A stretch of DNA of 64,000 nucleotides, taken from Alteromonas sp. ASW11-130. GTDB lineage: Bacteria; Pseudomonadota; Gammaproteobacteria; Enterobacterales; Alteromonadaceae. Made by a program: the position numbers and the translations under genes. Of the stretch, positions 1 to 8,463 are shown piece after piece (within the stretch, counting starts at the first letter, position 1; the number at the start of each line of letters is the position of its first letter). Below the pieces are notes generated by a model, which did no database searches, had not been told where the DNA came from, and worked only from the letters and a program-made list of their open reading frames with translations. The DNA lies in NCBI RefSeq assembly GCF_026183735.1, contig NZ_JAPFRE010000032.1:1-64000 (forward strand). The letters are read 5' to 3'.

Positions 1-33
1 TCTCCCCATGTGAGAGTAGCACACCGCCAAACT
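1..33 (+). rRNA. rrf: 5S ribosomal RNA, 3' end (partial)
   Basis: The first bases match the conserved 3' arm of gammaproteobacterial 5S rRNA: the TCTCCCCATG/GAGAGTAG segment followed by CACCGCCAA, which would pair with the missing 5' end. The 5' part lies outside the window. A Rho-independent terminator follows within 15 bases, as expected for the end of an rRNA operon. The exact 3' end is estimated. Confidence 0.85.
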
Positions 34-47
34 CCCATTAAGAGAAA

Positions 48-74
48 AGGCTATCCATATGGATGGCCTTTTTT
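48..74 (+). terminator. rRNA operon terminator
   Basis: An inverted repeat (AGGC.ATCC / GGAT.GGCCT around ATAT) is followed by six T residues. It lies directly after the 5S rRNA end. Confidence 0.85.
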
Positions 75-419
75 CGTATTTGTGGGTGATACATCCGAGT
101 ATTATCTCGTGCTAGGCGACTCTTGCCGGATTTTTACAATATGCGTTGTGGTCAGACGAATAGATCTTATTTCACGCCGGTTAAAACAACGCACTTTCTT
201 AACACCAATTCGTACTTAATCATAGCCTAAATCTGTACAATTAAGTCCGACGTGTCGTGCAAACTAACTACAGCTTCTAATACCTACAAAAAAAGCGCTA
301 ATAGTGAATAAAATAGGTTAGATTCCTGCCTCACACTCACGCTCTTCTAAAGTAGTGAAGCCATAATTACCGACTAAAACTAGCCAAAGATGCGTTCTGT
401 TATGTATCAATCCTACAGA
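75..419. other. Intergenic spacer, no gene seen
   Basis: The stretch between the rRNA terminator and the first minus-strand gene holds no reading frame with a ribosome binding site or coding character, and no tRNA-like fold was recognised. Confidence 0.5.
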
Positions 420-788
420 TTAATGACCAGACTCGTAATGTGCTCGTGCTTCGACATATTCATAACTACCGTCAGTTTTCAGCACCAACGCGCGGACTTT
501 ATTCGGTCCATATGCTCTGATCGTTGTTGAACATGACATTGCACCATCCGGAGCACTACATCCTTCAAGCCACAGGACGTCGTCTATAGCTTCACCTTGA
601 GGAAGGATGTCAAACGTACCGTTGGTTGAATTACGGAAAGAATAATCAAACCCAAAACAACCACCATCCCATGATTGTGAAGAACTCTGACTACCAGTAA
701 CTGAAACTTCGCACGTCATAGATGCAGCGTTAGCATTAAACGCAGCGCCAGCGGATAGTAATAAAGCACAAGCTAATAATTTTTTCAT
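420..788 (-). CDS. Exported protein of unknown function, four-Cys
   Basis: This 122-residue protein begins with a clear Sec signal peptide (MKKLLACALLLSAGAAF, likely cleavage after ANA). I chose the start at 788 rather than the longer frame because AAGGAAGAG sits just upstream and the signal peptide begins there. The mature part has four Cys (in MTCEV, GGCFG, EGCSA, MSCST), which could form two disulfides in the periplasm or outside the cell, and is rich in Ser, Gly and aromatic residues. I do not recognise the family. It stands alone, with another exported protein upstream on the same strand. Confidence 0.7.
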   Translation of the reverse strand: MKKLLACALLLSAGAAFNANAASMTCEVSVTGSQSSSQSWDGGCFGFDYSFRNSTNGTFDILPQGEAIDDVLWLEGCSAPDGAMSCSTTIRAYGPNKVRALVLKTDGSYEYVEARAHYESGH

Positions 789-1127
789 ACTCTCTTCCTT
801 AATATAGATGGTATTTATGATTGATATGCTAATCATATCGAAAAAAGATTACTAACTAATTAACATAAATTCAACAAGTGAATTAAAAAATATTTAAGCA
901 TAAAGAGCGCGTATGGGTTTTACCCATTGCGACTGTTGGAAAGGAGACGTGTCGGGGACAAATGCACTTATCTTTTAAAATACGGACTTAGATGGGGTGT
1001 TCGAGGTGCTCAAACTATATGCAAATTTGGAGTAAAGTACTTAAATCAAAATAGCCAGTGATTTTTTCAAAAATGTAAAATATAACTGGCCATTTGACTT
1101 AGCATTAAAAGCCTAAATAGTGGGTGT
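789..1127. other. Intergenic spacer
   Basis: AT-rich spacer between two minus-strand genes. It presumably holds the promoter of the four-Cys exported protein. The AT-rich run around 840-900 is the likely location, but no convincing -35/-10 pair was fixed. No coding signal was seen. Confidence 0.4.
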
Positions 1128-1703
1128 CTAATCAAAAATAACAATACCTTGATTAGGAATCACGGTAAAATCATTTTTACCAAAGCCTTCCAAATGGGGA
1201 CAATTGTTAACCTGTCCTTCTAACATAATTGTCCCGCTTGTCAGGTTACCGTAGATTCCTGAGGCTGATACAAGGTTAACTTGTTCTTTGACTTGCATAG
1301 GTTCACCTGAAGAACAGAATGGGTCCCCAGAAATAGGTATTAACTGATCACCATCGCTGCGTATAACATAGTCTCTATTATCACCAACCATGATATGTCT
1401 TGCGGTGAAATCCCGTGGATTGACTAGTCCACGTAATGTACCACGTAAGCGAATGATGTATTTCGAACGCATTTTTTCCTCAGCGGATAAGTTTTTCCAG
1501 TTAGCTTTAACCAGCCAAACTGAAAAGCGCCCGATTTGCTCTGGTGATTCTCCTGCAACCGGGTTTGAAACTTCCATCGTTTTTACATGACCATACACTA
1601 CCTTGTATTCTCCCGTTACGCTCGACTCTGCCGAAAATGCAGTAGAAGTACAAAAAAACGTTGCCAAAAAAGTGGTAGAGCGAACGATCTTTTTTAAACT
1701 CAT
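1128..1703 (-). CDS. Exported protein of unknown function
   Basis: This 191-residue protein has an N-terminal signal peptide (MSLKKIVRSTTFLATFFC.. ending in AFSAES). The mature part is mostly polar and beta-rich in appearance, with two Cys (DPFCSSG, NNCPHLEG) that could form a disulfide. I do not recognise the family. It is read away from the HvfA-type peptide operon, with about 280 bp of shared upstream DNA, so shared regulation is possible but not shown. The sequence just upstream of the start contains GGAGTCAGTTCC, giving GGAG as a plausible ribosome binding site. Confidence 0.65.
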   Translation of the reverse strand: MSLKKIVRSTTFLATFFCTSTAFSAESSVTGEYKVVYGHVKTMEVSNPVAGESPEQIGRFSVWLVKANWKNLSAEEKMRSKYIIRLRGTLRGLVNPRDFTARHIMVGDNRDYVIRSDGDQLIPISGDPFCSSGEPMQVKEQVNLVSASGIYGNLTSGTIMLEGQVNNCPHLEGFGKNDFTVIPNQGIVIFD

Positions 1704-1887
1704 GGAACTGACTCCTTTGTTTACAATTCATTGCTAGCGATTTCACCGAAGCGTTAAATACACGCCTCAGAAGTTAAATGTTACTATTGAATGGTTCGTA
1801 TAAGATAAATTCACAATCTGAATTTAAGCAAGGTTCTTTTCACAAATTTAATAATGTTATCGCATCAGGCAGCTCACCTAGCCGGTA

Positions 1888-1929
1888 AATAATAAATTTT
1901 TCGAAAAATGAATTATTGTGAAATATAAA
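1888..1929 (+). promoter_or_regulatory. Imperfect 30-bp palindrome with -10 box upstream of the peptide operon
   Basis: Bases 1888-1917 form an AT-rich inverted repeat centred on TTCGAA, with 13 of 15 positions pairing. A TATAAA hexamer (1924-1929) follows immediately and would serve as a -10 box, which places the palindrome over the -35 region. This is the geometry of a repressor or activator site. The regulator is unknown. The palindrome and spacing are seen; the role is inferred. Confidence 0.4.
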
Positions 1930-1984
1930 AGTCGTCGGAGCGGTCTTTTGATTGACGCCCATAAATTAATTGTCCGGAGAAAGA

Positions 1985-2359
1985 ATGATGAAGCAAAATT
2001 CAAAGATAGCTGCAAGCGCGTTTGGTTTAGCGGCATTGACCTCACTAAGTGGTGGCCAGGTTTTAGCGGATGAAAATCCATTTGGTATGGAACATTTGTC
2101 CTCAGGTTATGTTCAAGAAGCCCCTGAAGGAAAATGCGGTGAAGGTAAGTGCGGCGGAGACAAAGCGAAACACGAAGGGAAATGTGGTGAAGGCAAGTGC
2201 GGCGGAGATAAAGCAAAACATGAAGGGAAGTGTGGTGAAGGTAAATGTGGAGGCGATAAGCATAAGCATGTAGGGAAAGATGGAGAAGGTAAGCACAAAC
2301 AAAAAAGCAAAGATAAACATGAAGGAAAATGTGGTGAAGGTAAATGTGGCGGGATATAG
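1985..2359 (+). CDS. hvfA: HvfA-type RiPP metallophore precursor, EGKCGEGKCGG repeats
   Basis: This 124-residue low-complexity precursor has a Sec signal (KIAASAFGLAALTSLSGG..VLA) of roughly 28 residues, a short linker (DENPFGMEHLSSGYVQEAP) and then a repeat domain from about residue 48 to the end. Four repeats carry EGKCGEGKCGG (eight Cys, all of the mature Cys). A fourth-position unit reads VGKDGEGKHK and lacks Cys. Such EGKCG peptides are known substrates of DUF692 iron oxidases, which turn the Cys into oxygen/sulfur heterocycles that bind copper. GGAG lies 5 bases before ATG 1985 and 8 before ATG 1988, so either may be the start. The maturase genes follow 39 bp downstream. The substrate role is inferred from motif and neighbours. 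Confidence 0.85.
   Translation: MMKQNSKIAASAFGLAALTSLSGGQVLADENPFGMEHLSSGYVQEAPEGKCGEGKCGGDKAKHEGKCGEGKCGGDKAKHEGKCGEGKCGGDKHKHVGKDGEGKHKQKSKDKHEGKCGEGKCGGI
2126..2356 (+). repeat. Tandem 48-bp coding repeats of the precursor
   Basis: Three consecutive 48-bp units (2126-2173, 2174-2221, 2222-2269) encode EGKCGEGKCGGDKAKH or its DKHKH variant. A 51-bp degenerate unit (2270-2320) and a final partial unit (2321-2356) follow. The near-identical DNA of units 1-3 points to recent expansion by slippage or recombination. Confidence 0.9.
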
Positions 2360-2398
2360 TCATTTGTTACCCCCGAAACGTTTAATGTTGGAGAAAAT

Positions 2399-3247
2399 GT
2401 GAAGCATATTGAAGGGGCTGGATTAGGTTTGCGGCGCGAGATGTTGGATCAGCTATTACCAGAAGTTCCATCTCAAGTAGATTTTTTAGAAGTTGCTCCG
2501 GAGAATTGGATCCCCATTGGAGGGCGGTTTAAACAGCAGTTCCAACAATGTGCGTCACAACGACCTATTACTACTCATGGGCTGTCTTTATCTATCGGCA
2601 GCCCAGATCCTCTTGATATCGATTTTGTAAAATCAATAAAAGAATTTTTACACACCTATGATATCTCGCTATATAGCGAGCATTTGAGCTACTGTTCGTT
2701 AGAAGGTCATCTTTATGACTTAATGCCTATTCCATTCACTGATGATGCCGTCAACTATGTGGCTGAACGAATTAAAGTTGTGCAGGATATTATAGAAAGG
2801 CCACTTGTATTAGAAAACGTTTCATACTATCTGGCTCCAGAGCCTCGTTTGTCTGAGCTTGAATTTATCAACGCTGTGATAGCAGAAACAGGTTGTCAGT
2901 TATTGTTGGACGTAAACAATGTCTATGTAAACAGTATTAATCATTGCTATGACCCCTATCAGTTTATAGAAGCTTTACCTTCAGAAAAAATTGTATATGG
3001 GCATATCGCGGGCCATTATGATGAAGCCGATGATTTAAAGGTCGATACCCATGGGGCGGATGTAATTGAACCAGTGTGGGAGCTTTTACACTTTGCTTAT
3101 AAAACGCATGGAGTATTTCCCACTTTACTGGAACGGGACTTCAATATTCCACCTTTATCTCAGTTGCTTAGCGAAGTAAACAGAATAAAACTATTACAGG
3201 AACGTTTTGTTAAAGCTAAAATGACCAATGAAGTCGATTTGTTATGA
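2399..3247 (+). CDS. hvfB: HvfB-type multinuclear non-heme iron oxidase (DUF692/MNIO) peptide maturase
   Basis: This 282-residue TIM-barrel protein of the DUF692/MNIO family opens with the family's GAGLGLRREML. It carries the expected metal-ligand clusters: FLEVAPENW, ITTHGLSLSIG, SEHLSY, VLENVSYY, LLLDVNNVYVN, YGHIAGH and DTHG. In this family two or three irons held by His, Asp, Asn and Glu oxidise precursor Cys residues to heterocycles using O2. The start is GTG at 2399 with GGAGA about 6 bases upstream. It overlaps the next gene by 4 bp (ATGA), so translation is probably coupled. The substrate is most likely the upstream EGKCG precursor. The family call is firm; the exact chemistry is inferred. 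Confidence 0.92.
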   Translation: MKHIEGAGLGLRREMLDQLLPEVPSQVDFLEVAPENWIPIGGRFKQQFQQCASQRPITTHGLSLSIGSPDPLDIDFVKSIKEFLHTYDISLYSEHLSYCSLEGHLYDLMPIPFTDDAVNYVAERIKVVQDIIERPLVLENVSYYLAPEPRLSELEFINAVIAETGCQLLLDVNNVYVNSINHCYDPYQFIEALPSEKIVYGHIAGHYDEADDLKVDTHGADVIEPVWELLHFAYKTHGVFPTLLERDFNIPPLSQLLSEVNRIKLLQERFVKAKMTNEVDLL

Positions 3248-3981
3248 CGTTAGCCTTTCAGCAGATTCAGCATAAATTCGTATCTTCTGTGCGTTCAGGA
3301 GTGCCGATTAAAGGTGATCATGAGCTCTACCGCAGGGTAGGTATCTATCAGTCTCTGTTATTCAACAATATTCTGAATTTTGTCGATAGCGGCTTTCCTG
3401 TATTGAAAAGTATTATTGATAACAAAAAGTGGCGAGAGTTGGTAAGGGATTTTTTCCAAACATGGGAATGTAAATCGCCTTATTTTATAGCTATTAGTGA
3501 AGCGTTTTTAAATTATCTCATTGAACTTGATTTAGAAAAACACCAATTACCTATTTTTACAGTGAGCTTGGCCCATTATGAGTGGTTAGAGTTAGCTATT
3601 AGCATTCGAGATGTTGAAGTTAGATTTGCTAAAAGCAACGAAAAAGTCAGTAGCGTTAAATTATCTCCACTTGCTACTCTGGTAAGTTATCCATTTCCTG
3701 TACATCAAATCTCATCAATGAATCAACCGAGGAAATCATCAGAACTTCACTATTATGTAGTGTATCGGGATAAATCTTGTGATGTTCAATTCAGTAAGCT
3801 GGCGCCTGCTACGGCTTATGTTTTGCAGATACTAATAGAAAGCGAAACAGGAACAAGCCTGCAATCTTTAAAAAACAAGGCTATTAAAGCAATGCCATCT
3901 GTTGATCCAGCGACGATTGCAGCCGGCATGGAGCTAACTATTGCCGACATGCTAGAAAAAGGTATTTTACTTCCGGTTTAA
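3244..3981 (+). CDS. hvfC: HvfC-type DUF2063 partner of the MNIO maturase
   Basis: This 245-residue protein has the DUF2063 N-terminal fold (LYRRVGIYQSLLFNNILNFV..GFPVLKSII, residues about 28-60). It also has a C-terminal winged-helix-like region that family annotation calls putative DNA-binding, but which in studied systems recognises the RiPP precursor. It starts inside the maturase stop codon (ATGA overlap) and the two are expected to form a complex. The C-terminal part (residues about 165-245, ending EKGILLPV) resembles the RRE-like domains that bind leader peptides. No terminator is evident right after it. Confidence 0.88.
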   Translation: MTLAFQQIQHKFVSSVRSGVPIKGDHELYRRVGIYQSLLFNNILNFVDSGFPVLKSIIDNKKWRELVRDFFQTWECKSPYFIAISEAFLNYLIELDLEKHQLPIFTVSLAHYEWLELAISIRDVEVRFAKSNEKVSSVKLSPLATLVSYPFPVHQISSMNQPRKSSELHYYVVYRDKSCDVQFSKLAPATAYVLQILIESETGTSLQSLKNKAIKAMPSVDPATIAAGMELTIADMLEKGILLPV

Positions 3982-4116
3982 ATTGTATTTTTATTCTTCA
4001 ACTATATCTGTAAATGAAAGGAAAAAGGCACTATCTTTGATAGAAGGGCTGTCAATCCTGTGAGGTTTCGATTACCATTCACAGTCTTTTGTTTTATCAA
4101 CTTTCGAGTAAATCAT

Positions 4117-4239
4117 ATGGCTGATAATATAGAGTTTAACGAACCTTTCAATTGGTGGTATTTCTTCGCCATTGTTGCTGTGCTAGTGGCACTTCCATTA
4201 ATGCATATCATAACCGGCTGGTTCACTTTCTGGTTTTAG
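4117..4239 (+). CDS. Small single-span membrane protein, 40 residues
   Basis: An ATG frame of 40 residues starts MADNIEFNEPFNWWYFF, continues with a hydrophobic segment (FFAIVAVLVALPLMHIITGW, about residues 16-35) and ends WFTFWF. GAG at 4106-4108 gives a modest ribosome binding site 8 bases before the start. Aromatic residues flank both ends of the span, typical of membrane interfaces. It lies 135 bp after the hvfC-type gene and 34 bp before apt, on the same strand. I do not recognise the family. It could belong to the peptide operon or stand alone. Confidence 0.55.
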   Translation: MADNIEFNEPFNWWYFFAIVAVLVALPLMHIITGWFTFWF

Positions 4240-4273
4240 TAAGAAAAATAGTAAAAAGTAATAGGTTTTTATT

Positions 4274-4810
4274 GTGACAGCTGAATACATTAAGTCAGTC
4301 GTTAAGACTGTGCCTGACTATCCCAAAGAAGGCGTTATGTTTAGGGATGTAACCAGTGTTCTTGAGGATCACGAAGCGTTTCATGCTTGCATACAATTAT
4401 TAAAAGAACAATTCGATGGTATGGGATTTGACAAAGTAGCTGGGACCGAAGCGCGAGGTTTTTTATTTGGCGCGCCATTGGCCCTAGCGATGGAAATTGG
4501 CTTTATACCCGTTCGCAAACCAAACAAACTACCTCGTGAAGTAGTGTCTGAAAGTTATGAACTTGAATACGGAATGGATACTTTAGAAATCCATAAAGAC
4601 GCCGTCAAACCAGGGGAAAAAGTCTTATTAATAGATGATCTTCTTGCTACTGGTGGTACCATGACAGCATCGGCCAATTTAATTCGTGCATTGGGTGGCA
4701 TTGTCGAACATGCTGGCTTTATCATTGGCTTACCCGATTTGGGTGGGTATGAAAGGCTAAAAGAAACAGGCGTCACCCCGTTCACAATTTGTGAATTTGA
4801 AGGCGATTAA
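4274..4810 (+). CDS. apt: Adenine phosphoribosyltransferase
   Basis: Converts adenine and PRPP to AMP in purine salvage. The 178-residue sequence starts with GTG ([17 protein letters not shown]) and aligns with the family from its first residues: [12 protein letters not shown] near the N-terminus, the adenine-binding region [11 protein letters not shown], and the PRPP motif [13 protein letters not shown] near residues 115-127. The length is normal for the short bacterial enzyme. It is followed 15 bp later by dnaX, the same order as in E. coli. The upstream ribosome binding site is weak (AATAGG), but no alternative ATG would leave the N-terminus intact. Confidence 0.95.
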   Translation: MTAEYIKSVVKTVPDYPKEGVMFRDVTSVLEDHEAFHACIQLLKEQFDGMGFDKVAGTEARGFLFGAPLALAMEIGFIPVRKPNKLPREVVSESYELEYGMDTLEIHKDAVKPGEKVLLIDDLLATGGTMTASANLIRALGGIVEHAGFIIGLPDLGGYERLKETGVTPFTICEFEGD

Positions 4811-4825
4811 GGGTAGCGATAGTCT

Positions 4826-7066
4826 ATGAGTTATCAGGTTCTGGCGCGAAAATGGCGCCCCGGTAAGTTCGGTGAATTAGTAGGGCAGGAACATGTGAAA
4901 ACTGCCATTATCAATGCGCTCGAAAATAATCGACTGCATCATGCTTATCTATTCACAGGAACTCGAGGTGTAGGTAAAACTACCATTGCCAGAATTTTTT
5001 CAAAGAGTTTAAACTGCGAAGAGGGGCAAGGCGCAAATCCGTGTGGTCAATGCCACACTTGCATTGAGATAGAACAAGGAAATTATGTCGATCTTCTCGA
5101 AATCGACGCTGCTTCTCGCACTAAAGTGGAAGATACCCGTGAACTTTTGGATAATGTCCAGTATAAGCCCACCCGCGGTCGCTTCAAAGTTTATCTTATT
5201 GACGAAGTCCACATGCTTTCCAAGCATAGCTTTAATGCGTTGCTTAAGACGCTTGAAGAACCTCCTCCGCACGTAAAGTTTTTGTTAGCAACCACCGATC
5301 CACAAAAACTCCCTATAACAATACTATCGCGTTGTCTTCAGTTTAATTTAAAGTCGCTTTCTAGAGAACAAATAAGCAGTCAGCTTGAGTATATTCTGGA
5401 TCAAGAAAGTGTAAGCTTTGAAACTAACGCCTTGGGCTTGCTCGCTAGAGCAGCGCAAGGAAGTATGCGTGACGCACTCAGCTTAACCGATCAAGCAATT
5501 GCTCAGGGCAACAATCAGGTCTCGGCGAAGGTTGTTAGTGACATGCTAGGTTTAATGGACCGAAATCAAGTGCTCAAGTTATTGGTGGCAATTACCAGTA
5601 AAAATGCTGAAGATGTGTTGGCGATTGTCGAAGATATGTCGAGCCAGGCACCTGATTACAACCAAATCTTAGCGGAATTAAGCAGTTTAATTCATCAAAT
5701 AGCGTTGACTCAATGGGTACCCGAAGCGTGTAAACTGGAAACCACATCCGCCAAGATGATTTATCAGTTAGCCAAGGGCCTCGCACCTGAAGTAGTGCAG
5801 TTAATGTATCAGATCACTTTGCAAGGTAAGAAGGATTTACCTTATGCAGTGGACGGTCGCAGTGGCTTGGAAATGACATTGTTGAGAATGATGTCTTTTG
5901 CACCGGTTGCAGGACTTGAAAATACCCAGCCAATTATCGAAGCGGCCCAGCCTAACACTTCGGTTGAACAACCTATGAACGAATTGGAATCTCGCCAAAG
6001 CGATGGTGGAGAACCTGCATCCATGCTCGATTCCGAAGAAACAGATAATACTGAATCGTTGCATCAACAAGTTGATGCAATCGAAGCACAAGCAGCACAG
6101 TTAAGAGAAAGCTCATTGCGGCAAACGGCGGCTTCTGTAGAAGGAATGGCTTTTAATTCTCCGGGTGAAGAAGATGATGCTTTTGAACAAAATGTGGATA
6201 AAAATTCTACCCCACCGTCAACCTCTGCTGCTGTAAAGTCGACTGAACCCGCTCAATCATCCCAAAGCTCGCTATCTTCCGTTGAAGAAATGCTCGCGCT
6301 TAGAAAGCGTTTAAAAGCAAAGACTGAAGAGGAGAATGCAGCTGCGGTAAAAAAGTCTGAGGCGGCAACGCCTGTTGCCAGTTTAAGTGAGCTAAGAAAT
6401 TCAGCGAATGTTAAAAATGATGGCGATGAAGAGACTTCTACGCCGCAAACTGAATCTCAAGCAGTAAAGCTTGCCGACTCTGAATTAGTAACCCCAGATA
6501 ATGACGTGCCACCGTGGGTGACGGAGGATATTTCAGCGAAAGAGCAGTCAGAGCCATTGTCCGATGCGCCAATAGCCGCCGACGAAGACATAAGGCCTCT
6601 AATATCGGACGAAGTGGAATTCAAATCCCCAGGCAATTATCAAGGACCATTAACTGCTTATTTAGAAAATGGTGAAAAGCTTTTGCATGCTAGTCAAATT
6701 GATAACTGGAGTGCTCAGGTTGAACAGATGGGCATAGCGGGGTTGTTAAAGCAGCTTGCATTGCACGCGTCATTTGAGCGACAAGGAAATATAGTTACCC
6801 TTGAAATCGACGAGAGTCAGTCGCATTTAATTAACGAGAGTTCAACGGGACAGTTACAAGAAGCACTCTGTAACGTATTAAATGAAAATGTAAAACTAGT
6901 AGTTAATACAGGTAAACCCGCCAGAACACCATTTTCTCTTCAGCAAGACGTTAACGCAATGCGACAAACCCATGCTGAAGCGGTATTTGAAAAAGATGAA
7001 GCGATTCAGACATTGCTAAATACATTTTCTGGCAAAGTCTTGCTCGAATCAATCAGAGCCCGATAG
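4826..7066 (+). CDS. dnaX: DNA polymerase III subunits tau and gamma
   Basis: The clamp-loader ATPase, 746 residues. The AAA+ module has the P-loop GTRGVGKT (residues 45-52), a zinc site C64/C73/C76/C79 exactly as in E. coli, and Walker B LIDEVHML. Domain III follows to about residue 370. A long acidic, Ser/Thr-rich linker (about 385-610) precedes the C-terminal tau-specific domain that binds the polymerase alpha subunit (about 615-746). Full translation gives tau. A -1 frameshift at 6349-6355 would give gamma of 511 residues (see separate entry). It is followed by ybaB and recR as in E. coli. Confidence 0.96.
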   Translation: MSYQVLARKWRPGKFGELVGQEHVKTAIINALENNRLHHAYLFTGTRGVGKTTIARIFSKSLNCEEGQGANPCGQCHTCIEIEQGNYVDLLEIDAASRTKVEDTRELLDNVQYKPTRGRFKVYLIDEVHMLSKHSFNALLKTLEEPPPHVKFLLATTDPQKLPITILSRCLQFNLKSLSREQISSQLEYILDQESVSFETNALGLLARAAQGSMRDALSLTDQAIAQGNNQVSAKVVSDMLGLMDRNQVLKLLVAITSKNAEDVLAIVEDMSSQAPDYNQILAELSSLIHQIALTQWVPEACKLETTSAKMIYQLAKGLAPEVVQLMYQITLQGKKDLPYAVDGRSGLEMTLLRMMSFAPVAGLENTQPIIEAAQPNTSVEQPMNELESRQSDGGEPASMLDSEETDNTESLHQQVDAIEAQAAQLRESSLRQTAASVEGMAFNSPGEEDDAFEQNVDKNSTPPSTSAAVKSTEPAQSSQSSLSSVEEMLALRKRLKAKTEEENAAAVKKSEAATPVASLSELRNSANVKNDGDEETSTPQTESQAVKLADSELVTPDNDVPPWVTEDISAKEQSEPLSDAPIAADEDIRPLISDEVEFKSPGNYQGPLTAYLENGEKLLHASQIDNWSAQVEQMGIAGLLKQLALHASFERQGNIVTLEIDESQSHLINESSTGQLQEALCNVLNENVKLVVNTGKPARTPFSLQQDVNAMRQTHAEAVFEKDEAIQTLLNTFSGKVLLESIRAR
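6328..6379 (+). promoter_or_regulatory. Programmed -1 ribosomal frameshift signal in dnaX
   Basis: In frame, GTA AAA AAG contains the slippery heptamer A AAA AAG at 6349-6355, identical to that of E. coli dnaX. A Shine-Dalgarno-like AGAGGAG (6328-6334) lies 14 bases upstream. Five bases downstream of the heptamer, AGGCG/CGCCT pairs around a GCAA tetraloop (6360-6373); an alternative hairpin is GGCAAC/GTTGCC (6364-6379). After slipping, the ribosome reads AAA AAA GTC TGA and stops at 6358-6360, one residue past the site. All three elements of the E. coli signal are present. Use of the signal is inferred. Confidence 0.8.
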
Positions 7067-7103
7067 CGTTACATCATTACAATTAAATTTAACAGGTGAA
7101 ATT

Positions 7104-7430
7104 ATGTTTAAAGGTGGAATGGGAAATATCATGAAGCAGGCGCAACAAATGCAAGAGCGCATGCAAAAAGCCCAGGAAGAACTTGCTAATATTGAAGTGA
7201 CCGGCGAATCCGGTGCAGGAATGGTAAAAGTTACCCTTACCTGCAACCACAATGTACGTCGGGTTGAGATTGATCCAAGCCTGATGGATGACGACAAAGA
7301 AATGCTGGAAGATCTGATGGCAGCTGCATTTAATGATGGCGTCAGACGTATACAGGAAACCAGTAAAGAAAAAATGGGGTCAGTTACGGGCGGTATGCAA
7401 ATGCCTCCTGGCTTCAAAATGCCGTTTTAA
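7104..7430 (+). CDS. ybaB: Nucleoid-associated protein YbaB/EbfC
   Basis: A small (108-residue) DNA-binding protein of the YbaB/EbfC family. It has a coiled N-terminal helix rich in Gln, Met and Glu ([19 protein letters not shown]), the conserved core [18 protein letters not shown], and a helical C-terminus ending GFKMPF. It forms dimers that bridge and bend DNA. It lies between dnaX and recR, with recR starting 3 bases after its stop, matching E. coli order. The start ATG 7104 has AACAGGTGAA upstream. Confidence 0.94.
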   Translation: MFKGGMGNIMKQAQQMQERMQKAQEELANIEVTGESGAGMVKVTLTCNHNVRRVEIDPSLMDDDKEMLEDLMAAAFNDGVRRIQETSKEKMGSVTGGMQMPPGFKMPF

Positions 7431-7433
7431 TCT

Positions 7434-8033
7434 ATGAAGTTCAGTCCCTTATTAAGCGAGTTAATCGACTCGCTTACCTGCCTTCCAGGCGTAGGTAAGA
7501 AAAGTGCCCAACGCATGGCTTTTCACTTACTCGAACGAAATCGTGAGGGGGCGCTGAAGCTAAGCGCAATTTTGCACAATGCCATGGAGCATATCCGTCA
7601 TTGCAGTCAATGCAGAACTTTTACCGAAAAAGAACTTTGTGATATATGCGCGCACCCTCAACGGAGTACAGCCGGTATTTTATGTATCGTTGAAAGCCCT
7701 CAGGATGTGCTCGCCGTGGAGCAAACTATGGCTTTTGAAGGGACTTATTTTGTCCTAATGGGTCACCTTTCCCCAATTGACGGAATAGGGCCAGACGAAA
7801 TAGGACTAACAGTCTTCGAATCTCAGTTGAAAGACAAACCCATTAATGAAGTTATATTAGCCACTAACCCAACAGTTGAAGGGGAGGCTACAGCACATTA
7901 TATTGCCCAGTTATGTGCCAAGTACAACGTAAAAGCGAGCCGAATAGCTCATGGAGTGCCTGTAGGGGGGGAGCTAGAATATATTGACGGCAACACACTT
8001 ACCCATGCTTTCTCGGGACGTCGCACTCTCTAA
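7434..8033 (+). CDS. recR: Recombination mediator protein RecR
   Basis: A component of RecFOR gap repair that helps load RecA. The 199-residue protein has the expected parts: helix-hairpin-helix ([17 protein letters not shown], residues 17-33), a C4 zinc finger (C57, C60, C69, C72), a Toprim domain starting [11 protein letters not shown], and the C-terminal Walker B-like end ([12 protein letters not shown]). Length is normal. It begins 3 bases after ybaB, so the two are likely co-translated. In E. coli htpG follows next; here 2.4 kb of accessory DNA intervenes. Confidence 0.96.
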   Translation: MKFSPLLSELIDSLTCLPGVGKKSAQRMAFHLLERNREGALKLSAILHNAMEHIRHCSQCRTFTEKELCDICAHPQRSTAGILCIVESPQDVLAVEQTMAFEGTYFVLMGHLSPIDGIGPDEIGLTVFESQLKDKPINEVILATNPTVEGEATAHYIAQLCAKYNVKASRIAHGVPVGGELEYIDGNTLTHAFSGRRTL

Positions 8034-8463
8034 AAGCCGCATCAAGATAGAAAAAGCGGAATGCATTAATATGGATTTGTGTGATTACCAAGGGAAACTG
8101 TCGGGCTAATTACCGAGCGACTTTGTCGCAGTCAAGATATCAGTTAGTATTTATTTCTGCAGTTTGTATGACCGTTTTGAGTCTTGCGGAACTTCCAGCT
8201 GACGCCCCTATCGTGTGCTTTGCTTATTGCATAGCTGCGGTTCGCTTTACTTTCTACCACGCGATTCGAAAAGCCTTACCGATTCATCTGGTTGCATGAT
8301 GATAGTGCAGGGTAAGTAACAATCGGGTCATTCGTTGTTTCTATCAATGAGCATAAATAGACTACAGCAACTATAATTGGAGTAGTACTCAAGAGCAATC
8401 TGCGCTTGAGATCTGTGATTTTCGATTACTTGTAATTCAAACAGCCCAATTGGGGAAATCATT
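8034..8463. other. Gene-poor spacer after recR
   Basis: It holds a GTG-started frame (8081-8299, 72 codons) with no ribosome binding site and no recognisable domain, which I do not call. No clear terminator for recR was found. The left edge of the inserted DNA between recR and htpG probably lies here. Confidence 0.4.

Noticed and set aside
10..219. 69-codon plus-strand frame at the left edge
   Set aside because: It overlaps the 5S rRNA end and its terminator and has no ribosome binding site.
837..1100. tRNA or small RNA gene in the spacer
   Set aside because: No cloverleaf or conserved RNA motif could be found by eye here or in the other long spacers. A covariance-model scan would be decisive.
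1878..2363. 161-codon minus-strand frame and other frames across the Cys-repeat gene
   Set aside because: They mirror the 48-bp repeats of the plus-strand precursor (runs of His, Leu, Pro, Ser) and lack start signals.
8081..8299. 72-codon frame after recR
   Set aside because: GTG start without ribosome binding site and no recognisable motif; composition not protein-like at the N-terminus.
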